A DNA stretch of 23,248 nt from an uncultured Collinsella sp. (GCA_900756945.1 CAAELZ010000008.1:1-23248); one strand, 5' to 3'. Numbered from the stretch's first letter, positions 16,989 through 23,248 are shown. Notes: generated by a model not told the origin, from the letters alone. A program made the numbers and translations.

Positions 16989-17895
16989 TGTAGAACGCGT
17001 GACGTTTACCAAAAAGAAGAAAACGGTGGCCTGCCCGGTGCCGCTGGCGCCGCTTGCCGACACGCATGCGCATCTGCTTTCGTTTTGGGGCAAGGAGGTG
17101 CCCGAGACGCTTGTGCGCGCCAAGGAAGCGGGCATTGACTTGTTGGTGACGGTCTTCGACCCCATTGCCGATAAGCGCAGCGTGGCGGACTATAGCGACT
17201 GGCTGGTTCGCGAGATCCTGCCGATGCGGGATATTCCGCAGGTCAAGTATCTCGCCGGTGTGCATCCGTATGGCGCGCCGAACTATACCGACGACATCCA
17301 CGCGCAGGTTGTTGCTGCGCTCGACGACCCTTTGTGTGTCGGTATTGGCGAGATCGGTTTGGACTACCACATGGATTATGACGACGATATTGCGCCGGCG
17401 CCCCACGACGTGCAGATCGACTGTATGGCGCGTCAACTCGAGGTTGCCGTACGCCGCAATGTGCCGGTAGAGCTGCATCTGCGTCATGAGGACACGGACG
17501 AGGAGCGCACCTCGCATGTGGACGCCTACAACGTGTTGCGCGAGGTCGGCGTGCCCCAGGCCGGTTGCGTGCTGCACTGCTTTGGCGAGGACCGAGCCAC
17601 GATGGAGCGCTTTGTGGATTTGGGTTGTTACATCGCCTATGGCGGCGCGGCTACCTTTAAGCGCAACGACGACGTGCGCGAGGCATTCGCGGCAACCCCG
17701 CTCGACCGTATTTTGTTCGAGACGGATTGTCCCTATATGGCGCCGGAGCCCATTCGCGGTCTTGAGTGCGAGCCTGCAATGATTTCCATCACGGCAAACG
17801 CGCTGGTCAACGACCGCGTCGATCGTACCGGCGAGGACGCCGAAGCAATCGCTCGAGCCGCCTGGGAAAACGCCTGCAAACTTTTTCAAAAATAG
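16978..17895 (+). CDS. tatD: TatD family metal-dependent deoxyribonuclease
   Basis: 305 residues, start ATG 16978 with CAGGAG upstream, inside the end of rsmA. Motifs of the TatD amidohydrolase fold: DTHAHL (Asp28, His30, His32 as metal ligands), GIGEIGLDYH, PVELHLRHED, VLHCFGED, and LFETDCPYMAP. TatD proteins are 3'-5' exonucleases or related hydrolases. The N terminus has an extra 24 residues before the first motif (KKKK stretch). A tatD-rsmA neighbourhood is common, but usually tatD comes first. Ends 43 bases before tRNA-Leu. Confidence 0.93.
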   Translation: MTPNVERVTFTKKKKTVACPVPLAPLADTHAHLLSFWGKEVPETLVRAKEAGIDLLVTVFDPIADKRSVADYSDWLVREILPMRDIPQVKYLAGVHPYGAPNYTDDIHAQVVAALDDPLCVGIGEIGLDYHMDYDDDIAPAPHDVQIDCMARQLEVAVRRNVPVELHLRHEDTDEERTSHVDAYNVLREVGVPQAGCVLHCFGEDRATMERFVDLGCYIAYGGAATFKRNDDVREAFAATPLDRILFETDCPYMAPEPIRGLECEPAMISITANALVNDRVDRTGEDAEAIARAAWENACKLFQK

Positions 17896-17898
17896 TTC

Positions 17899-17927
17899 TT
17901 GCGTTCGCGGTGGCGCTCCGTTATTCT
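17899..17927 (+). promoter_or_regulatory. tRNA-Leu promoter
   Basis: -35 TTGCGT (17899-17904), 17-base spacer, -10 TATTCT (17922-17927). An A/T-rich stretch (17881-17898) overlapping the end of tatD resembles an UP element. Confidence 0.7.
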
Positions 17928-17938
17928 AATTCCTGCAC

Positions 17939-18025
17939 GCGGGCGTGGCGGAATTGGCAGACGCGTACGGTTCAGGTCCGTATGGGGGCAACCCCATGAA
18001 GGTTCAAGTCCTTTCGCCCGCACCA
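17939..18025 (+). tRNA. tRNA-Leu (CAG)
   Basis: 87 bases with CCA encoded. Acceptor GCGGGCG/CGCCCGC is perfect. Anticodon stem TACGG/CCGTA, loop TTCAGGT, anticodon CAG. A long variable arm GGGG-GCAA-CCCC marks it as class II. T arm GAAGG-TTCAAGT-CCTTT. Its 3' end is copied 189 bases downstream. Confidence 0.97.
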
Positions 18026-18067
18026 TTAAATGAAAGAGCTCCCAGCAATGGGAGCTTTTTTGTTATG
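18008..18067 (+). repeat. Direct repeat copy 1: tRNA-Leu 3' end plus terminator
   Basis: 60 bases from the T-loop (GTCC) to GTTATG after the terminator. Copy 2 at 18197-18256 matches 56/60. More diverged than the tRNA-Phe pair, so probably older. Confidence 0.88.
18035..18062 (+). terminator. Terminator of tRNA-Leu
   Basis: AGCTCCCA-GCAA-TGGGAGCT (18037-18056), an 8-base stem with a GNRA loop, followed by a T run. The copy at 18226-18250 has one G-T pair in place of A-T. Confidence 0.92.
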
Positions 18068-18196
18068 GGCCCATCGCGGGGACTTGAACCTGCGAAGGAG
18101 CGAGCGTCAAGAAAACGCGGAGCGTTTTTAGCGAGCTGGCGAGTCCGCCGGCAGGCGGCCGAAGCCGGTACGGATCCGCGAAGCGGATACGCGGAC
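18066..18196 (+). mobile_element. Structured insert downstream of tRNA-Leu (element 2)
   Basis: About 129 GC-rich bases between the repeat copies, of the same design as element 1. It begins with an inverted tRNA-like 3' end on the minus strand (18066-18090): CCA, discriminator, seven acceptor bases, five T-stem bases and T-loop TTCAAGT, spaced exactly as in a real tRNA. AGGTTCAAGTCC is identical to tRNA-Leu over 12 bases. Hairpins follow: AAAACGC-GGA-GCGTTTT (18112-18128), CCGCC-GGCA-GGCGG (18145-18158), CGGC-CGAA-GCCG (18156-18167), ATCCGC-GAA-GCGGAT (18174-18188). It ends in GCGGACG at the copy 2 junction, as element 1 does. No coding frame. Mobility is inferred. Confidence 0.6.
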
Positions 18197-18256
18197 GTCC
18201 TTTCGCCCACACCATTGATTGAAAGAGCTCCCAGCAATGGGGGCTTTTTTGTTATG
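18197..18256 (+). repeat. Direct repeat copy 2: tRNA-Leu 3' end plus terminator
   Basis: 56/60 identical to 18008-18067. The acceptor copy reads CGCCCAC instead of CGCCCGC and would no longer pair fully with the tRNA 5' end. Confidence 0.88.
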
Positions 18257-18313
18257 CACGATCTCCTTGGACGGGTATCCTAATGCCAACGTGTGCCTAT
18301 CAGAGGAGAGACC

Positions 18314-19252
18314 ATGCTGTTTTCCGGTATCATCGCCGCCCTTACCAGCCTTTTGATTCCCATCATCATCCTGTTGCTGCTGCTCCCCAACGCCTGCTAC
18401 GTCGTTGAACAGCAGCATGCTGTGATCATCGAGCGCCTGGGCAAGTTCAACCGCATCGTCAACGCGGGCTTCCACATGAAGGTGCCCGTGATCGACCGCA
18501 AAGCCGCTACGGTGAGTCTGCGCACCATGAAAAACGGTTTTGGCATCGACGTTAAGACCCAGGACAACGTGACTATCGGCCTTGAGGTCTCTGCTCAGTA
18601 CCACGTGAGCTATGACATGGGCGCCGGCCCGGCAGATTCGGGCATCTACAAGAGCTACTACATGCTGCAGGAGCCCGTCGACCAAATGCGTGACTTCATC
18701 ACCGATGCCCTGCGCTCCTCCATCCCCGTCTACACGCTCGATGAGGTCTTTGCCAAAAAGGATGACATCGCCAAGGACGTCAACGCCACCGTGTCCGAGC
18801 AGATGGCCGCCTACGGCTTCACCCTCGTGTCGACACTCATCACCAAGATCGCGCTGCCGACCGAGGTCGAGAACTCCATGAACGACATCAACGCCGCCCA
18901 GCGAAAGCGCGCCGCTGCGCAGGAGCTCGCCGAGGCCGATCGTATCAAGCGCGTTACCGAGGCGACCGCCGAGGCCGAGGCAATGGAAAAGGCGGGCGAG
19001 GGCATCGCCAACCAGCGCAAGGCCATCGCGCTGGGCATCAAAGATTCGCTCGAGATCATCCAGGAGACGGGCGTCGGCAACGATGAGGCCAACCAGCTGT
19101 TCATGTTTACGCAGTGGTCCGAGATGATGACGGAGTTCGCTCGCACGGGCAAAACCTCGACGGTCGTGCTGCCGAGTGATTTCTCACAGTCGGCCTCGAT
19201 GTTCGAGCAGATGCTGACCGCCGGCAAAGTTCAGAACGAATCGAAGGAGTAG
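18314..19252 (+). CDS. SPFH/band 7 membrane protein
   Basis: 312 residues, start ATG 18314 after GAGGAGAG. One N-terminal membrane helix (LLIPIIILLLLLPNACYVV), then the SPFH domain: VVEQQHAVIIERLGKFNRIV, then PVIDRKAATVSLRTM, then VKTQDNVTIGLEVSAQYHV. This is the stomatin/prohibitin/HflC pattern. A charged Ala/Glu-rich coiled coil follows (about 195-245, RKRAAAQELAEADRIKRV). Such proteins form oligomeric membrane microdomain scaffolds and often control proteases. No NfeD or protease partner is next to it. AAGGAG at its 3' end serves rlmH. Confidence 0.9.
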   Translation: MLFSGIIAALTSLLIPIIILLLLLPNACYVVEQQHAVIIERLGKFNRIVNAGFHMKVPVIDRKAATVSLRTMKNGFGIDVKTQDNVTIGLEVSAQYHVSYDMGAGPADSGIYKSYYMLQEPVDQMRDFITDALRSSIPVYTLDEVFAKKDDIAKDVNATVSEQMAAYGFTLVSTLITKIALPTEVENSMNDINAAQRKRAAAQELAEADRIKRVTEATAEAEAMEKAGEGIANQRKAIALGIKDSLEIIQETGVGNDEANQLFMFTQWSEMMTEFARTGKTSTVVLPSDFSQSASMFEQMLTAGKVQNESKE

Positions 19253-19258
19253 ACGCGC

Positions 19259-19729
19259 GTGAAATATACTGTTGTTTGCGTTGGCAAGCTCAAAGAGCGC
19301 TTTTGGAAGGACGCGTGCGCCGAATACACCAAACGCCTGGGCGCCTATGCCAAGGTGGATATGCGCGAGGTTGCCGATATCGATCCGGCCAAGGCGGGCG
19401 GCGTGGATGCCGCGCGCGACAAGGAGGGGGCGGCGATTCTTGCCGCTCTGCCGCCTCGAGCGCATGTGATCTTGCTGGCCATTGAGGGCAAGGAGCGTTC
19501 GAGCGAGGAGCTCTCGACCCGTCTCGATGACCTCATGCTGCGAGGCAACAGCGACATCGCTTTTGTAATCGGCGGATCGGACGGCGTGAGCGATGCCGTG
19601 CGCGCCCGCGCCGACGAGATGCTCAGCTTTGGGCGCATTACCTTGCCGCACAACCTGGCGCGCGTGGTGCTGCTGGAGCAGATCTACCGCGCCTGCAAGA
19701 TCAGCCGTGGCGAGCCGTATCACAAGTAG
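19259..19729 (+). CDS. rlmH: RlmH, 23S rRNA pseudouridine-1915 N3-methyltransferase
   Basis: 156 residues, SPOUT-class methyltransferase acting on helix 69 of 23S rRNA in assembled ribosomes. Starts at GTG 19259, six bases after the preceding stop codon, with AAGGAG inside the end of the SPFH gene. Motifs: the N-terminal KYTVVCVGKLKERFW, the knot FVIGGSDGVSD, and the C-terminal YRACKISRGEPYHK, which is nearly invariant in the family. Length is exactly typical. Confidence 0.97.
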   Translation: MKYTVVCVGKLKERFWKDACAEYTKRLGAYAKVDMREVADIDPAKAGGVDAARDKEGAAILAALPPRAHVILLAIEGKERSSEELSTRLDDLMLRGNSDIAFVIGGSDGVSDAVRARADEMLSFGRITLPHNLARVVLLEQIYRACKISRGEPYHK

Positions 19730-19802
19730 GTCGGCAATACGAAACAATAGCGTGGGACAATGCCTTTCGTTTTGAGGAACGCATCTGAGAGGACTGTGTG
19801 AT

Positions 19803-20573
19803 ATGAAGATCGGATTTGTCGGTTTTGGCAATATGGCGAGCGCTATGGCCGATGGCTGGATTGCCGCCGGCGTGGCCGCGGGCGACATGTGCGCCTGCGC
19901 AGGCCGCTACGATGCTCTGGTCGAGCGTTGCGAGGCGCGGGGCATGGCTGCCTGCCATGATGCGGCGGAGGTTGTTGCTGCGTCCGATATCGTGGTTGCT
20001 GCGGTCAAACCGTACATGATCGAGAAGGTATTCGCCCCGCTCAAGGATACTCTTGCCAAAAAGGTCGTTCTGTCGGTTGCCTGGACCTGGGACAGTGCCA
20101 AGTGGGAGCAGGTCCTGCCGGGCGTCGCGCATATCTCGACGGTGCCCAACACGCCGGTTTCGGTGGGCGAGGGCGTCATCGCTTGCGAGAAGGCTTCGAC
20201 GCTCAATGACGAGCAGCGCGCTGTGGTGCTCGATCTACTTGGCAAGCTTGGCACGGTGGTTGAGCTCGACACGAGCCTGCTGTTTGTGGGCGGCACGGTG
20301 GGTGGTTGCGCTCCGGCATTCGTCGCCATGGCAATCGAGGCCCTGGGCGATGCGGCGGTCAAGCACGGTATCCCGCGTGCGGATGCTTATCGCATTGTGA
20401 GCCAGATGGTGCTGGGTACGGCAAAGCTGCAGCTTGCAACTGGCCAGCATCCTGCGGAGATGAAGGATGCCGTGTGCTCGCCCGGCGGTGCCACCATCAA
20501 GGGCGTCGTTGCGCTCGAGGACGCCGGCATGCGCAGCGCCCTAGTCAAGGCAATCGACGCAACCCTCCAGTAA
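19803..20573 (+). CDS. proC: Pyrroline-5-carboxylate reductase
   Basis: 256 residues. NADPH-dependent last step of proline biosynthesis. Rossmann motif GFGNMASAM at residues 7-15, AAVKPYMIEKV, STVPNTPVSVGEG, and the C-terminal KDAVCSPGGATIKGVVALE. The usual SGSGPAY loop reads GGTVGGCAPAF, a notable variant but with the APA(Y/F) core kept. GAGAGGA lies upstream of the ATG at 19803. The gene is followed directly by the palindromic repeat at 20571. The 73-base gap before it holds no clear promoter. Confidence 0.94.
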   Translation: MKIGFVGFGNMASAMADGWIAAGVAAGDMCACAGRYDALVERCEARGMAACHDAAEVVAASDIVVAAVKPYMIEKVFAPLKDTLAKKVVLSVAWTWDSAKWEQVLPGVAHISTVPNTPVSVGEGVIACEKASTLNDEQRAVVLDLLGKLGTVVELDTSLLFVGGTVGGCAPAFVAMAIEALGDAAVKHGIPRADAYRIVSQMVLGTAKLQLATGQHPAEMKDAVCSPGGATIKGVVALEDAGMRSALVKAIDATLQ

Positions 20574-20733
20574 AACCGACCAAAAAGGGACAGGTTTATG
20601 TTGGCAGGTTTTTCCTGCGGTTTTGTCGTGTATGCGAAAAGCGCCCCGCAACTGGCTCAATTCCAGTTGCGGGGCGCTTGCGTTTGCCCAGATAAAACCG
20701 ACCAAAATAAACCTGTCCCTTTTTTGGCAGGTT
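20571..20733. repeat. MITE/REP-like palindromic element between convergent genes
   Basis: The arms CCAAAAAGGGACAGGTTTA.. (20580-20604) and its near complement (20702-20727) form a 25-26 base inverted repeat with one substitution and one indel. The core 13-mer AGGGACAGGTTTA / TAAACCTGTCCCT is perfect. Both arms are also preceded by the same direct 15-mer TAAAACCGACCAAAA (20571-20585, 20693-20707), so each arm is itself near-palindromic. A 17-base stem lies inside. The first base overlaps the proC stop codon. The GGGACAGGTTTA type of end resembles repeats associated with IS200-like/RAYT transposases; no transposase is present. Family assignment is inference. Confidence 0.65.
20639..20679. terminator. 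Long hairpin, likely bidirectional terminator
   Basis: AAGCGCCCCGCAACTGG pairs perfectly with its complement across loop CTCAATT (17-base stem). It is flanked by AAAA on one side and TTGCGTTT on the other, so the T run is better for the minus strand. It lies between proC (+) and the small gene on the minus strand and could end both. Confidence 0.65.
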
Positions 20734-20905
20734 AGTCCCAGAAGCTGTCTTCTTCGTCCTCGGATTTGGGGCCGCGGTCGACATACATCTTATGGGTGCG
20801 CTTCTCCATCACAAAGGCAAGAATCGCAAATAGCAGGATACCGCCGGCGAAAAGGATGGCAAAACCGGTGCGGGTGCCAAACAAAAAGGAAAAAACTGCG
20901 TCCAT
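20732..20905 (-). CDS. Small single-pass membrane protein, unknown
   Basis: 57 residues. Minus-strand ATG at 20903-20905 with AGAAGG seven bases upstream. MDAVFSFLFGTRTG is followed by the membrane helix FAILFAGGILLFAILAFVM, then EKRTHKMYVDRGPKSEDEED and SFWD. A positive stretch directly after the helix and an acidic C-terminal tail point to an intracellular C terminus. Good start signal, length and codon use support a real gene. It lies divergent from serS and convergent with proC. No family recognised. Confidence 0.75.
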   Translation of the reverse strand: MDAVFSFLFGTRTGFAILFAGGILLFAILAFVMEKRTHKMYVDRGPKSEDEEDSFWD

Positions 20906-20948
20906 TGGGTGCCTTCTTGCGTAGTTGAGTTGGGTCGTAAACGCTCAT

Positions 20949-20987
20949 AAGTATATACTTGCCCATACATGTACAAGGTTGCAACCT
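20949..20987. promoter_or_regulatory. Divergent promoter region with two palindromes
   Basis: Between the small minus-strand gene and serS lie two perfect 12-base palindromes, AAGTATATACTT (20949-20960) and AGGTTGCAACCT (20976-20987), with TACATGTA between. The first contains TATACT-like -10 boxes on both strands. No T-box motif is present upstream of serS. Assignment as a control region is inference. Confidence 0.45.
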
Positions 20988-21016
20988 AAATGGAATGTAT
21001 ATCGCCGGAGGATCTA

Positions 21017-22300
21017 ATGCTTGATATCAAGTTTGTTCGCGAGAACCCCGATGCCATCGATACCGCCATGGCAAATCGCCAGACGTCTTGGGATCGCGAG
21101 AAGTTCTTTGAGCTCGACGACGAGCGTCGTGCCGTTATCACCGAGGTCGAGGAGCTCCAGGCCACGCGTAATGCCGAGTCCAAGAAGATCGGCGCCCTGA
21201 TGAAGGAGGGCAAGAAGGACGAGGCCGAGGCCGCCAAGGAGGCCGTGCGCGCCGTCAACGAGAAGATCGACGGTCTGGCCGAGCGCCGTACCGCTCTTGA
21301 GCAGGAGCAGTACGACTTCATGTCTCACCTGCCCAACATTCCGTGCGAGGCCACCCCGTACGGTAAGGACGAGGACGAGAACATCGAGCGTCGTCGTTGG
21401 GGCACCCCGCGCGAGTTCGACTTCGACTTTAAGCCGCACTGGGATCTGGGCACCGACCTCGACATCCTCGACTTCGAGCGCGGCAACAAGCTCTCCGGCA
21501 GTCGCTTCACCGTTCTCGGTGGCGCCGGCGCCCGCCTGGAGCGCGCCCTTATCAACTTTTTCCTGGACACGCACACGAGCCGTGGCTTCAAGGAGTGGTG
21601 GCCGCCCATCGTCGTCAAGCGTCAGACCATGTTCGGCACGGGTCAGCTGCCCAAGTTCGAGGACGACGCCTATCACGTCTCGGGCGACAACTTCCTGATC
21701 CCTACCGCTGAGGTCGTGCTCACCAATCTGCACGCCGGCGAGGTCCTCGATGCCGACACCCTGCCGTGCCGCTACACCGCCTTCACCCCCTGCTTCCGCG
21801 AGGAGGCCGGTTCCGCCGGTCGCGACACCCGCGGCATTATCCGTCAGCACGAGTTCGACAAGGTCGAGATGGTCAAGTTCGCTAAGCCGGAGGAGTCCGA
21901 CGAGGAGCTCGAGAGTATGACCGCCGAGGCCGAGTACCTGCTGCAGCAGCTGGGCCTTCCGTATCGCGTGATTAGCCTGTGCACCGGCGACCTGGGCTTC
22001 TCTGCTCGTCAGACCTACGACGTCGAGGTCTGGCTGCCGAGCTACAATGCCTACAAGGAAATCAGCTCCTGCTCCAATTGCGGCGACTTCCAAGCCCGTC
22101 GTGCCAACATCAAGTATCGCGACCCCGAGAACTTCAAGGGTTCGCGCTACCTGCACACCCTTAACGGTTCCGGCCTGCCGGCTGGTCGTACCATGGCTGC
22201 CATTCTGGAGAACTACCAGAACGCCGACGGCACCATCACGATCCCCGAGGTTCTGCGTCCCTACATGGGCGGCCTCGAGAAGATCGAGCCGGTCGCGTAA
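21017..22300 (+). CDS. serS: Seryl-tRNA synthetase
   Basis: 427 residues, class II synthetase that charges tRNA-Ser (and tRNA-Sec where present). The start ATG 21017 follows CGGAGGA; the frame is open upstream to 20990 but that has no site. N-terminal coiled-coil arm (about 30-105) that contacts tRNA-Ser: MLDIKFVRENPDAIDTA and the Ala/Glu/Lys-rich stretch. Motif 2 is FREEAGSAGRDTRG (about 260-273), motif 3 NGSGLPAGRTMAAILENYQ. Length and motifs are typical. Followed by a strong terminator. Confidence 0.98.
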   Translation: MLDIKFVRENPDAIDTAMANRQTSWDREKFFELDDERRAVITEVEELQATRNAESKKIGALMKEGKKDEAEAAKEAVRAVNEKIDGLAERRTALEQEQYDFMSHLPNIPCEATPYGKDEDENIERRRWGTPREFDFDFKPHWDLGTDLDILDFERGNKLSGSRFTVLGGAGARLERALINFFLDTHTSRGFKEWWPPIVVKRQTMFGTGQLPKFEDDAYHVSGDNFLIPTAEVVLTNLHAGEVLDADTLPCRYTAFTPCFREEAGSAGRDTRGIIRQHEFDKVEMVKFAKPEESDEELESMTAEAEYLLQQLGLPYRVISLCTGDLGFSARQTYDVEVWLPSYNAYKEISSCSNCGDFQARRANIKYRDPENFKGSRYLHTLNGSGLPAGRTMAAILENYQNADGTITIPEVLRPYMGGLEKIEPVA

Positions 22301-22323
22301 ACTAGCTGCATAGGCGATTTGCG

Positions 22324-22351
22324 AGGGCGCTCCTTCGGGGGCGCCCTATTT
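22324..22351 (+). terminator. Terminator of serS
   Basis: AGGGCGCTCC pairs with GGGGCGCCCT (one T-G pair) around a TTCG tetraloop (22324-22347), followed by ATTT. The T run is short. Confidence 0.8.
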
Positions 22352-22410
22352 CGTGCGCAGGTCCATACCATGCCGTGCGGACAGCTCAATAGAAAACACA
22401 CGAACAACTG

Positions 22411-22440
22411 TTCTGTATACAGCAATCTACCTGCTATGCT
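22411..22440 (+). promoter_or_regulatory. Extended -10 promoter with palindromic operator
   Basis: Extended -10 TGCTATGCT (22432-22440). A -35-like TTCTGT (22411-22416) lies 18 bases upstream. The perfect palindrome CTGTATACAG (22413-22422) overlaps the -35 position and could be a repressor site. Bases 22352-22410 hold nothing recognised. Confidence 0.45.
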
Positions 22441-22473
22441 TTTGCTAAATAAGAGCGAGAGAAAGGGGACGCG

Positions 22474-22851
22474 ATGGAGCTGTTTGATGATCGGGTGGTT
22501 TTGTTTGAGAGCGACGAGGGCGGGGAGTACCTGCTTGTAACGTGTGAGCCGTCTGGCATGGGTGGCCTGGTGGTTCGACAGACGAGCGGGGGTCCGTTGA
22601 CCCAATGGTGCTTTGAGGAGTCGCCTCATGTGGTTGAGACGTTTGTGGCGCACGAGGGGCTTGTGGCCCTGGAGCATTTCTATGGGGTCCGGACATCTAA
22701 CCAGGTTGCTCGCATGTTGAGTATCTCGTTTGCCGATTATGATTGTGCCCAGCGGGTGAGATCGCTCCTGAGGGAACTTGATGCTAAGTTTGACGTGATC
22801 GAAAAGCCAATCGATCGTACGGGGAACGACGGTAGATGCGGAGCAGCATGA
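22474..22851 (+). CDS. Hypothetical protein, 125 residues
   Basis: I do not recognise the family. The ATG at 22474 follows AAAGGGG. The product is soluble and acidic with two halves: residues 1-75 look beta-rich (RVVLFESDEGGEYLLVTCEP, GGLVVRQTSGG) and 76-115 are helical (QVARMLSISFADYDCAQRVR, LLRELDAKFDVIEK). Both a recognisable promoter upstream and good codon use support a real gene. It stands alone between serS and the tRNA-Arg genes. No signal peptide or membrane segment. Confidence 0.7.
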   Translation: MELFDDRVVLFESDEGGEYLLVTCEPSGMGGLVVRQTSGGPLTQWCFEESPHVVETFVAHEGLVALEHFYGVRTSNQVARMLSISFADYDCAQRVRSLLRELDAKFDVIEKPIDRTGNDGRCGAA

Positions 22852-22887
22852 CAAGACTGCGTTCCACAAAAAAGTTTGAAATTGTGC

Positions 22888-22916
22888 TTGACTCCAATAA
22901 GCTAAAGTGGTTTTAT
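22888..22916 (+). promoter_or_regulatory. Promoter of the first tRNA-Arg
   Basis: -35 TTGACT (22888-22893), 17-base spacer, -10 TTTTAT (22911-22916; four of six consensus bases). An A-rich stretch (22867-22883) lies upstream. Confidence 0.65.
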
Positions 22917-22928
22917 ATGTCTTGCGCT

Positions 22929-23005
22929 GCGGCGTTACCTCAGCTGGATAGAGGGTCTGACTACGAATCAGAACGTCATAGGTTCGAATCCTATACGCCG
23001 CACCA
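22929..23005 (+). tRNA. tRNA-Arg (ACG), copy 1
   Basis: 77 bases with CCA encoded. Acceptor GCGGCGT/ACGCCGC, anticodon arm TCTGA-CTACGAA-TCAGA (anticodon ACG, reads CGN codons after A-to-I editing), T arm ATAGG-TTCGAAT-CCTAT. Identical to copy 2 at 23171. Confidence 0.97.
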
Positions 23006-23015
23006 ATTGAAATTG

Positions 23016-23046
23016 AAAGCCTCCGGCAACGGGGGCTTTTCTTTTA
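23016..23046 (+). terminator. Terminator of the first tRNA-Arg
   Basis: AAGCCTCCG-GCAA-CGGGGGCTT (23017-23038), with a GNRA loop and one T-G pair, followed by TTCTTTT. Confidence 0.9.
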
Positions 23047-23071
23047 TGGCAGCACCGCATGGATTCGAACC
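23047..23071 (-). repeat. Inverted tRNA-like 3' end after tRNA-Arg
   Basis: On the minus strand this reads AGGTTCGAATCC (identical to tRNA-Arg over 12 bases), then ATGCGGTGCT, G, CCA. The spacing (five T-stem, seven acceptor, discriminator, CCA) is that of a real tRNA, but the T stem does not pair fully and no 5' half exists. It corresponds to the left end of elements 1 and 2. A short palindrome CCTCG-GT-CGAGG (23070-23081) follows; the AT-rich rest of the gap to 23129 holds an UP-like tract. Confidence 0.6.
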
Positions 23072-23129
23072 TCGGTCGAGGCACGAACAACTTAATTATC
23101 ACTCCGTAAAATTTTTTTCTAATTGTCGC

Positions 23130-23158
23130 TTGACCCATCGGGGGCTCGCGTGCATAAT
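23130..23158 (+). promoter_or_regulatory. Promoter of the second tRNA-Arg
   Basis: -35 TTGACC (23130-23135), 17-base spacer, -10 CATAAT (23153-23158). A T/A tract (23107-23125) lies just upstream. Confidence 0.85.
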
Positions 23159-23170
23159 AATCCGTGCGTT

Positions 23171-23247
23171 GCGGCGTTACCTCAGCTGGATAGAGGGTCT
23201 GACTACGAATCAGAACGTCATAGGTTCGAATCCTATACGCCGCACCA
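23171..23247 (+). tRNA. tRNA-Arg (ACG), copy 2
   Basis: Identical over all 77 bases to copy 1, 242 bases downstream, with its own promoter. The window ends one base after its CCA. Confidence 0.97.
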
Positions 23248-23248
23248 A

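Noticed and set aside
17945..18283. Plus-strand open frame of 112 residues over tRNA-Leu and element 2
   Set aside because: It reads through the tRNA, two terminators and the hairpins; the composition is that of structured RNA DNA, not protein.
19739..19770. ACGAAA / TTTCGT inverted repeat before proC, same hexamer as the toxin operator
   Set aside because: Six-base arms 20 bases apart are expected by chance and no promoter is aligned with them.
20940..21016. Possible T-box leader for serS
   Set aside because: The gap is too short, and no T-box sequence or anti-terminator pair is visible.
21014..22156. Minus-strand open frame (380 residues) opposite serS
   Set aside because: Repetitive Leu/Val/Glu composition is the complement of serS codons; serS is certain.

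Overview
The window is GC-rich, densely coded DNA with nearly every gene on the + strand. The gene content (a secretin-less Tad pilus operon, MetG, RsmI, RsmA, RlmH, ProC, SerS and tRNAs with encoded CCA) fits a high-GC Gram-positive. My best guess is a gut Coriobacteriia of the Collinsella type; this is inferred from gene style, not from a marker gene.

Layout. (1) 75-1259: rsgA, closed by a strong terminator. (2) 1342-11114: a compact Tad (tight adherence) pilus operon of twelve overlapping or closely spaced genes: cpaB, tadZ, tadA, tadB, tadC, flp, a membrane-anchored unknown, four more pilin/TadE/TadG-like envelope proteins, and a DUF192 protein. No prepilin peptidase or secretin gene is present. 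The peptidase must be encoded elsewhere, and the missing secretin fits a monoderm. A dyad array and a consensus -35 box lie upstream. (3) 11133-11723: a BrnT-like toxin and ribbon-helix-helix antitoxin pair behind a palindromic operator. (4) 11776-12163: tRNA-Phe followed by a small structured element bounded by copies of the tRNA 3' end. (5) 12403-17895: a GH5-like glycosidase whose catalytic acid/base appears to be lost, then rsmI, metG, rsmA and tatD. (6) 17899-18256: tRNA-Leu(CAG) with the same kind of structured element. (7) 18314-20573: an SPFH membrane protein, rlmH and proC. (8) 20571-20987: a palindromic MITE/REP-like repeat, an unlisted 57-codon membrane protein on the minus strand, and a divergent promoter region. 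(9) 21017-22851: serS and an unknown gene. (10) 22888-23247: two identical tRNA-Arg(ACG) genes.

The most unusual feature is the tRNA-linked elements. At tRNA-Phe and tRNA-Leu, the segment from the T-loop through the terminator is repeated 186 and 189 bases downstream (63/64 and 56/60 identical). Between the copies sit 122-129 bases of GC-rich hairpins. They begin with an inverted tRNA-like 3' end whose T-loop matches that of the host tRNA. The inverted 3' end alone also follows the first tRNA-Arg. This looks like a family of tiny non-autonomous elements that use tRNA 3' ends as boundaries. A second notable point is a (CG)4 tract just after a coupled ATG in one TadE-like gene, where loss of one CG unit would restore a normal short-leader pilin.
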